From Plakobranchus ocellatus (Eukaryota > Mollusca > Gastropoda > Plakobranchidae), in contig BLXT01001278.1 of assembly GCA_019648995.1 (NCBI GenBank), forward strand, positions 1,645,373 to 1,669,555: a DNA stretch of 24,183 nucleotides. Direction: 5' to 3'. The notes under the pieces were generated by a model. That model was not told where the DNA came from. It did no database searches and saw only the letters and a list, made by a program, of their open reading frames with translations. A program made the position numbers and the translations under genes. This document shows, piece by piece, positions 22,601 through 24,183 of the stretch (the first letter of the stretch is position 1; each line of letters begins with the position of its first letter).

Positions 22601-23808
22601 AGCAAAAAGAAGGCAATAAATGTAGGAATGTTCATTTTGTTGCCTTTATTCAAGTCAATATTTGTATAAATTGTTTTGTTTTAATAAGTTAGACCAATGT
22701 TTTATGTTTGTAGTTAAAGAAATACTAGATTTTTAAGATGATCCTCTTCTAAAATATAATTTTTTTTAAATAAAAAAAAATATAACTAAAACAACAACTA
22801 AACAAAAAAAAATAAAAATAACACTTACACACACAAAAAACAAAACAAAACAAAACAAAAAAACAGTGCTTCAGTTCCACTAAGCACAATTACATTGAAT
22901 ATAAAAGGTCAGTACACATCAATTCAAAAACAACTGAATCAGCTCCAAAAAAAAAAAAAAAAATGATGCAAACGAGATACCTAACATTAAGTTTACGGCC
23001 CAAAGAAGACAAAATTTTCTGGAACTATAAAAATGTGCTACAAGAGAAATGAAACAATGAAAGCACTGCCACAAAGAAAACAAAAGCAGGTATAACCTCT
23101 GATATGGAATTGTAAAGAAGGGCCTAAATATAACTGCTTGTAAAAATCGGCCAAATTTTTTTTTGGGAGGGGAAATCCTCAATCAAAGGAAGTCACAGTC
23201 CAGATTGTCTCAAAATGAAAACAACGAAAGTTTATTTCATTTTTTTTTTAATGCATTGCATGCCAGACTAAAATGTTAGACATTTTTAGGGACCATAGAA
23301 GGAAAGGAAAGCATTCATCCATATATTCATTTCACTCTTAGTTATTAAAACCCAAAAATCTGTTAATTTATTAAAAAACAAATAAAATCAATTGAATCTG
23401 ACAAATATGACAGAAAAAAAAGTATGATTTTATTGAAAAAAAATTCTCCATTTTTTTTCTTGTGTTTCAGCCATATTGTTACAATCAATTTTGTTTTCAG
23501 ATGTCCACAGCCACCTTTACAACTTATATGGGATCCTCATCAACTTGTACCACATGCTTTTTATTCTTGGGAAGCAAACTCCAATTGGACTGATTCAAGT
23601 AGTAAAACTGAGCGCATGAAGACAGCATTGGGTTGAATGTCACAGACCTACCAGTTATGGCTTCCACCAGGCTTTTGTTGAATGGCATGTTGATTGCCTT
23701 CAAGGCCTGTGAGCTGCCCAGGAGGTCACTATACAGCGACTCTGGAAGCCGCCAACGATTTGTCAATCCAGTCTGCCTTCTAACACGGCATCTTGGACTT
23801 TCAGGGTG
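3017..23808 (-). CDS. BTBD16: BTBD16-like BTB/BACK protein, spliced gene (16 visible coding exons, 5' end missing)
   Basis: Joining the 16 exons listed separately gives 1830 coding bases: 609 residues plus a TAA stop. Numbering residues from the first visible one, the N-terminal motif RLPESLYSDLLGSSQALKA is near 16-34, the BTB domain spans about 140-300, a BACK-like helical segment about 300-370, and a family C-terminal domain follows to 609. Relatives are germ cell-less (GMCL) and BTBD16. The segments LGNLYHDD, VAGVLAAAAALGF, RTVCQYHLAASK and CERWLELNLIPE recall GMCL, but the N-terminus and the tail IYVSYALMFPPS fit BTBD16 better. That comparison is from memory of the family. GMCL-type proteins act as substrate adaptors for cullin-3 ubiquitin ligases; BTBD16's own role is not established, so an adaptor function is only an inference. 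Introns range from 274 to 4859 bases, all GT-AG. No Met is available upstream in visible exon 1, so the true start is in a further 5' exon. Confidence 0.85.
3086..3779. other. Intron between exons 15 and 16
   Basis: A 694-base AT-rich intron with GT-AG ends on the minus strand. I see no recognisable element in it. Confidence 0.8.
3780..3968 (-). CDS. BTBD16: BTBD16 visible exon 15
   Basis: The largest exon: 189 bases, phase 0-0. It reads RLKPGDPILSFRQCERHTFS, then MRPDREVRYSITVQYLHRGE, HHMESTGVLSQKFGLGEKTS and KSQ. The run RYSI-VQ-L--GE----TGVLSQKFGL--KTSKSQ lines up with the end of BTBD16 ('KYEI-AE-L-DGK---T--IKQKFGL---SCKS'). The acceptor is gaatccaccag|CGTCTG and the donor GTCAG|GTAGGT. 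Confidence 0.92.
3969..5015. other. Intron between exons 14 and 15
   Basis: A 1047-base AT-rich intron. I see no repeat, open frame or conserved motif of note. Confidence 0.8.
5016..5120 (-). CDS. BTBD16: BTBD16 visible exon 14
   Basis: A 105-base, phase 0-0 exon reading EPHYHSEILSLHGFHFELRA then IRQDTENHTYQFYMQ. The pattern 'SLHGFHFELRA--QD---YQFYMQR' corresponds to the BTBD16 C-terminal domain, an alternating pattern suggesting a beta-rich fold. The acceptor is cattttgcag|GAGCCC and the donor ATGCAG|GTAAAT. The next intron upstream is the shortest in the gene (274 bases). Confidence 0.9.
5395..5472 (-). CDS. BTBD16: BTBD16 visible exon 13
   Basis: A 78-base, phase 0-0 exon reading LQEGGDMTSVKQFNVSAVR then QGFIVDD. 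The GGDM motif followed by a VRQGFIVD segment agrees with BTBD16, where 'GGDM' and 'AVRFG' style blocks occur in the same order. The acceptor is taacttttccag|CTCCAA and the donor GACGAT|GTAAGA. Confidence 0.88.
5958..6238 (-). mobile_element. 5'-truncated non-LTR retrotransposon (LINE) 3' end
   Basis: The minus strand encodes a C-terminal reverse-transcriptase tail. It contains FFGHVMRREKLENLVTTGM, EGKRSRGKQREKLIEGLTDW and KKWRTMIANAVKQGT, then TGA at 5976-5978. This GHVMRR-LE-LVTTG-EGKRSRG-Q pattern is the familiar end of RTE/jockey-type ORF2 proteins in animal genomes, usually followed by a very short 3' tail. Here the tail reads TGATGATGATATTGATG, like the short microsatellite tails of RTE elements. 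Only about 70 codons survive, so the copy is dead on arrival. It sits inside the intron between exons 12 and 13, in the same orientation as the gene. Confidence 0.85.
6185..6237. repeat. Perfect 17-bp inverted repeat at the 5' edge of the LINE fragment
   Basis: The arm CGAAAAAGGTTGCTTGA (6185-6201) is matched exactly by its reverse complement at 6221-6237, across a 19-base loop. One arm is LINE coding sequence (the ATFFG codons). The other lies just outside the recognisable protein homology, so it looks like a fold-back added at the 5' truncation point. Confidence 0.85.
6564..6646 (-). CDS. BTBD16: BTBD16 visible exon 12
   Basis: Reads TNIQDMRIMNIIPQSWMVNL then LSQHYLA. The block I-QD-RIMNIIP-SWM---L-QHYLA corresponds to 'I--D-VVP-EWL---Y-Q-W-A' in germ-cell-less proteins. 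The acceptor is a T-rich tttttttcacag|CAACAA and the donor GGCT|GTAAGT. The exit phase is 0. Confidence 0.85.
6647..7263. other. Intron between exons 11 and 12
   Basis: A 617-base AT-rich intron. Its open frames are poly-Phe/Ile-type noise and I see no element. Confidence 0.75.
7264..7355 (-). CDS. BTBD16: BTBD16 visible exon 11
   Basis: Reads LPKTCSFLETDDGQIYSPLF then SSVRLHGIID. The block FLETDDGQ-Y-PLF-SVRLHGII matches the family's 'FLET--G----P-FR-LRL--I' region. The acceptor is atctattacag|TTTACC and the donor TGATG|GTTAGT. The exit phase is 1; the split G joins CA of exon 12 to give Ala. Confidence 0.88.
7356..9030. other. Intron between exons 10 and 11
   Basis: A 1675-base AT-rich intron. 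It contains a short alternating GT/AT run near 8045-8070, several A-tracts, and a perfect AT-rich palindrome at 8962-8992. No coding or RNA gene is visible. Confidence 0.75.
8962..8992. repeat. AT-rich perfect palindrome (13-bp arms, 5-base loop)
   Basis: The arm ATCCATATATATA is followed by GTTAA and then the exact reverse complement. It lies just inside the intron, about 60 bases upstream (plus-strand sense) of the exon 10 donor. It is probably a simple AT-repeat fold-back. Confidence 0.8.
9031..9150 (-). CDS. BTBD16: BTBD16 visible exon 10
   Basis: The join gives R-LFTYNEFSVYRNLSYWLF, then LQLNPQMQLMPSHSTVLSY and FN. The motif LF-YNEF-VYRNLSYWLFLQLNP corresponds to the segment that reads 'LF--E---Y--L--W-FLQL-P' in GMCL/BTBD16. 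The acceptor is catgtccag|GCTATT and the donor AACAG|GTGAGC. The exit phase is 2, and AG plus T of exon 11 gives Ser. Confidence 0.9.
9903..9970 (-). CDS. BTBD16: BTBD16 visible exon 9
   Basis: Reads LSMHIQLREMSSELLQKIL then KSS, continuing the BACK-like helices after NLIPE of exon 8. The pattern 'I-LR-MS-ELL-KIL-S' matches the BTBD16 family, where a similar helix precedes an 'RLF' motif. The acceptor is gacccacag|CTTTCT and the donor AGCAG|GTAACC. The exit phase is 2, and AG joins G of exon 10 to make Arg. Confidence 0.88.
10589..10727 (+). repeat. (AAT)n microsatellite grading into (GAT)n
   Basis: About 30 AAT units with two small interruptions run to about 10687. About seven GAT/GAC units and a degenerate AAT tail follow. 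It lies in the intron between exons 8 and 9. The poly-Ile frames across it on both strands are artefacts of the repeat. Confidence 0.97.
11048..11110 (-). CDS. BTBD16: BTBD16 visible exon 8 (BACK-like helix)
   Basis: A 63-base, phase 0-0 exon reading YHQEHVVLACERWLELNLI then PE. The pattern A-CERWLELNL-P is the conserved 'C--WL--NL' helix of the BACK-like region in this family. The acceptor is tctgttttag|TACCAC and the donor CAGAG|GTGAGC. Two decayed tandem copies of its 5' part lie immediately upstream at 74-bp steps (see 11143-11184 and 11217-11258). Confidence 0.92.
11143..11184 (-). pseudogene. Decayed tandem copy of exon 8 (copy 2)
   Basis: Just after an intact-looking acceptor (atctatgtcag|TACCAC) the minus strand reads YHKDYFVLACEC, clearly parallel to YHQEHVVLACER of exon 8. 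A one-base deletion in the TGTTGG-equivalent run then shifts the frame and gives an immediate TGA. The copy's 5' end lies exactly 74 bases from exon 8's. No donor follows, since homology stops in mid-exon. It is therefore a broken internal duplication of the acceptor plus the first about 42 exon bases, and is unlikely to be usable. Confidence 0.7.
11217..11258 (-). pseudogene. Decayed tandem copy of exon 8 (copy 3)
   Basis: The minus strand reads CLQEFATIGCEHWLIM, aligning with YHQEHVVLACERWLEL of exon 8. The acceptor has become 'cat' instead of 'cag' (atctatgtcat). The 5' edge lies a further 74 bases upstream of copy 2, giving a regular three-unit tandem array with exon 8 as its intact member. 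The frame is open here but there is no functional acceptor or donor. It is more diverged in its exon part than copy 2. Confidence 0.65.
12571..12640 (-). CDS. BTBD16: BTBD16 visible exon 7 (BTB-BACK junction)
   Basis: A 70-base exon reading CGTIMLKSINYRTVCQYHLA then ASK. The block SINYRTVCQYHLAASKY corresponds to the helix that links BTB to BACK in GMCL/BTBD16 proteins (T-V-C-Y/F-A-A pattern). The acceptor is tttttacatag|ATGTGG and the donor is an ideal CAAA|GTAAGT. The exit phase is 0. Two other frames are open or stopped here; only this one fits the phase of exon 6 and the family motif. Confidence 0.9.
12770..13000 (+). repeat. Pyrimidine-rich low-complexity tract
   Basis: Irregular CT-rich DNA on the plus strand, with many TCTC, CTCTCC and TTTC runs, in the intron between exons 6 and 7. 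It is purine-rich on the transcribed (minus) sense, so it is not a splice-acceptor tract for this gene. Confidence 0.7.
13245..13330 (+). mobile_element. Decayed tRNA-derived SINE-like fragment
   Basis: The sequence TGGCACAATGG (13251-13261) fits the RNA polymerase III A box (TRGYNNARNGG). About 54 bases on, GGGTTTGAGATTGAG resembles the B box, though with substitutions at the conserved C positions. The spacing is typical of tRNA-related SINE heads. No cloverleaf can be completed, so it is not a functional tRNA. Its 3' boundary and tail are unclear. Confidence 0.45.
13357..13397 (+). repeat. Two-copy 19-bp direct repeat
   Basis: AAATGTTTTTAACATTTAT occurs at 13357-13375 and again at 13379-13397, a 22-base step, with the second copy's last bases matching. 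It lies just downstream (minus sense) of the exon 6 donor and close to the SINE-like fragment, so it could be part of that element's tail. Confidence 0.75.
13410..13524 (-). CDS. BTBD16: BTBD16 visible exon 6 (BTB domain, second half)
   Basis: Reads AMAIALGNLYHDDLDVDLSD, then VAGVLAAAAALGFKQLMEG. This is the BTB region in which a short helix (ALGNLYHDD) is followed by an alanine-rich helix. Germ-cell-less proteins carry the same order, with a 'GSLYRDD' block then an 'AILAAA' helix. The acceptor is cttgtatctag|CTATGG and the donor GAAGG|GTAGGC. The exit phase is 2, and the split GG joins A of exon 7 to give Gly. Confidence 0.9.
13525..14461. other. Intron between exons 5 and 6
   Basis: A 937-base AT-rich intron. 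A long frame reading through exon 6 into this intron has no family motif on the intron side and is chance. I see no other element. Confidence 0.75.
14462..14625 (-). CDS. BTBD16: BTBD16 visible exon 5 (acidic insert and BTB strand)
   Basis: The split Ser codon joins exon 4 to NEYKESSHKPLVVEPSEDDD, then QSKSLDHPAHISEKRVGS and LSVIHLHIDDPLVTQR. The first two-thirds is a hydrophilic Ser/Asp/Glu-rich stretch that looks disordered. The last third (VGSLSVIHLHIDDPLVTQ) is a beta strand plus turn of the BTB fold. The acceptor is tgaaatctag|CAATG and the donor AGAGAG|GTAAAA. The exit phase is 1, and the split G joins CT of exon 6 to give Ala. Confidence 0.88.
15101..15275 (-). CDS. BTBD16: BTBD16 visible exon 4 (BTB domain, first half)
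   Basis: Reads DVLLKALGMDWELHRPFLQK, then SEELTQLLKTSEDPKAQKYF and RSPVSETLDNYIIKSNFY. The pattern DV-LLKALG-WELHR-FL-KSEEL is the classic BTB signature, in which a histidine-containing turn leads into the helix that carries the 'KSE-L' residues. The acceptor is cccactag|ATGTG and the donor TATAG|GTTAGT, with phase 1 in and phase 2 out. It matches germ-cell-less-type proteins, where the equivalent reads like ALG-WSLHK-YL-QS. Confidence 0.9.
16437..16544 (-). other. Candidate phase-neutral cassette exon
   Basis: With acceptor catatatggcag|ATTTTT and donor GAGAAAT|GTGAAT, a 108-base segment reads FFKKEIHSQKLNYMRHRYRE then LAHELIKMKAQYSEK. It enters and leaves in phase 1, exactly what the host intron needs. 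Including it gives Asp at its 5' join and Tyr at its 3' join without a frameshift. The coding part is GC-richer than its surroundings and would form a charged amphipathic helix. Against it: the donor is weak, I know of no such insert in BTBD16, and the direct exon 3-4 join reads well as a BTB domain. Confidence 0.3.
17628..17858 (+). repeat. Cluster of poly-A tracts
   Basis: Four long A-rich runs, with G interruptions, occur within about 230 bases at roughly 55-90 base spacing. They look like simple-sequence expansion, perhaps old retroelement tails. No coding sequence is attached. Confidence 0.7.
18210..19014. mobile_element. Non-autonomous DNA transposon (MITE-like) with ~62-bp terminal inverted repeats
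   Basis: The left end (18210-18271) and the reverse complement of the right end (18952-19014) match over about 62 bases with a handful of substitutions and one indel. Shared blocks include GCGTTCTGTCAAA, GGGCATAAGGTACC and TTTTGAGATATT. The element is about 800 bases long and has no credible transposase frame, so it must have depended on a relative elsewhere. Both ends are bordered by CATATATG, which is itself palindromic. It could therefore be an 8-bp target duplication, a shorter TA or TATA duplication, or simply the outermost part of the inverted repeat. The superfamily is undetermined. Confidence 0.85.
20135..20250 (-). CDS. BTBD16: BTBD16 visible exon 3 (lead-in to BTB domain)
   Basis: The codon split at the 5' junction (AG + C) gives Ser, so the join reads ...RPK-S-YSDAVGPVRQFTPKS, followed by ARPETPKDIFLYHSKKSMS and FVGP. 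The segment TPKDIFLYHSKKSM is probably the first strand of the BTB fold. The acceptor is ctattcag|CTACTC and the donor GGACCAG|GTACCT. The exit phase is 1, and the split G joins AT of exon 4 to make Asp. Confidence 0.85.
20251..21639. other. Intron between exons 2 and 3
   Basis: A 1389-base AT-rich intron. One plus-strand frame of 80 codons at its middle is Phe-rich noise, and I see no element. Confidence 0.75.
21640..21805 (-). CDS. BTBD16: BTBD16 visible exon 2
   Basis: Translation in the chosen frame includes EGPKQSMHIDMSAPYTFRL, then VGDRSNTFPNFGAVQRSKT and ALEAMSYFPPQAVRPK. The acceptor is aacttttag|CGG and the donor AAAAG|GTGACA. The exon enters in phase 1 and leaves in phase 2. The frame remains open 5' of this acceptor, where a second AG (ccctaaag|AAAGC, exon start 21835) would add ten residues (ESFTFLHELL) and also keeps phase. 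The choice between the two cannot be settled from sequence alone. This is a low-complexity linker region between the N-terminal motif and the BTB domain. Confidence 0.8.
21806..23651. other. Intron between visible exons 1 and 2
   Basis: An 1846-base AT-rich intron with a short CAAAA pentanucleotide run (about 22829-22864). Its open frames are hydrophobic or low-complexity and unsupported. Its 5' end (23524-23651) stays in the exon 1 frame but is best read as intron. Confidence 0.7.
22829..22864 (+). repeat. (CAAAA)n short tandem repeat
   Basis: An AC run leads into about four CAAAA units, followed by a short A tract, inside the first visible intron. Confidence 0.85.
23652..23808 (-). CDS. 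BTBD16: BTBD16 visible exon 1 (N-terminal region)
   Basis: The exon begins after a strong acceptor (pyrimidine-rich tgttttgtttccccccag) and starts in phase 0 with HPESPRCRVRRQTG. It continues through LTNRWRLPESLYSDLLGSS and QALKAINMPFNKSLVEAIT. The basic stretch followed by RLPESLYSDLLGSSQALKA is the conserved N-terminal motif I associate with BTBD16. I place the donor at ACTG|GTAGGT, which leaves phase 1 and is the only good donor compatible with exon 2. The open frame actually runs on to 23524, but that extension ends in phase-0 donors that do not fit exon 2, so I treat it as intron. There is no in-frame Met before INMPF, so an upstream exon must supply the start. Confidence 0.8.
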
Positions 23809-24183
23809 CTGGGGGGAAACAAAACAGCATAAAGACGTTATTGATCAATATTTGTGTGAAAAAGCAAAGAAATTACAAGTCACAGATTATGTACTTTTTA
23901 AGTTTTTGTTACGATTTTACTAACAATAGTATTCTAGACATTAAAAAAGAAAAAAAGAAAAGAAAAAAAAACGACCTACAAGCAATAGCAGAAACAAAAA
24001 TTATTAGACATATATATCTTAAGTTCAGAAAACAGAGCGAATGAAAACACTAGAAATTTTGTTTTCCACCAATTGTATTTGTTACCAATTTACATTTAAT
24101 TTGACATCTTTCTGAAACAAGAAGTTTATTGAGATGCACAGTGAAGATGTGAGCCTGTATGGCTGAGCTATTGCCAAAAAAAA
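23809..24183. other. Upstream intron or 5' flank of BTBD16
   Basis: AT-rich DNA upstream of visible exon 1, beginning with its acceptor tract. I see no convincing exon with an initiator Met, so the first exon probably lies beyond the window. Confidence 0.6.

Noticed and set aside
22919..23182. 87-codon minus-strand frame in the first intron
   Set aside because: It is rich in Phe, Leu and poly-F from T tracts. I saw no motif or splice context that links it in phase with the gene.
23524..23651. Extension of visible exon 1 to the end of its open frame (…FNPMLSSCAQFYYLNQ…)
   Set aside because: The donors available there are weak and all in phase 0, which does not match exon 2. The ACTG|GTAGGT donor at 23652 is stronger and phase-compatible.
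24086..24111. 26-base AG…GT segment with an ATG, as the missing first coding exon
   Set aside because: The ATG frame hits TAA after three codons, and no other frame gives a start joined in phase 0 to exon 1.

Overview
This is animal nuclear DNA: AT-rich, intron-rich and full of simple repeats and decayed mobile elements. There is no bacterial gene organisation, and most long open frames are chance. The codon and splice structure, the RTE-like LINE tail and the tRNA-SINE-like fragment fit a lophotrochozoan invertebrate, most likely a mollusc. That taxonomic call is an inference, not something the sequence proves.

The window is dominated by one minus-strand gene of at least 16 coding exons, running from about 23808 (5') to a stop codon at 3017-3019 (3'). 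Every intron has GT and AG ends. All 15 junctions join in compatible phase into one 609-codon open frame plus stop, with no internal stop. The product is a BTB/BACK-domain protein of the germ-cell-less/BTBD16 family, and I call it the BTBD16 orthologue. Evidence is the N-terminal RLPESLYSDLLGSSQALKA segment, the BTB core with LGNLYHDD and VAGVLAAAAALGF, the BACK-like segment with RTVCQYHLAASKYHQE and CERWLELNLIPE, and the C-terminal IYVSYALMFPPS tail. The initiator Met is not visible; it must lie in an upstream exon, probably beyond the right edge.

Layout from right to left on the minus strand: visible exon 1 (23652-23808), 2 (21640-21805), 3 (20135-20250), a 4.9-kb intron, then 4 (15101-15275), 5 (14462-14625), 6 (13410-13524), 7 (12571-12640), 8 (11048-11110), 9 (9903-9970), 10 (9031-9150), 11 (7264-7355), 12 (6564-6646), 13 (5395-5472), 14 (5016-5120), 15 (3780-3968) and 16 (3017-3085).

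The introns hold a non-autonomous DNA transposon with 62-bp inverted ends (18210-19014), a 5'-truncated LINE 3' end with a perfect 17-bp inverted repeat at its 5' side (about 5958-6238) and a tRNA-derived SINE-like fragment (about 13245-13330). They also hold a large AAT/GAT microsatellite (10589-10727) and, most unusually, two decayed tandem copies of exon 8 at exact 74-bp spacing (11143-11258). A 108-bp phase-neutral cassette exon may lie in the big intron (16437-16544).

The left 3 kb is the 3' flank of the gene. It has a CT/AC microsatellite and, at the extreme left edge, a short GC-richer patch and a lysine-rich open frame that might be the end of a convergent gene. No RNA gene, CRISPR array or prokaryote-type system is present.
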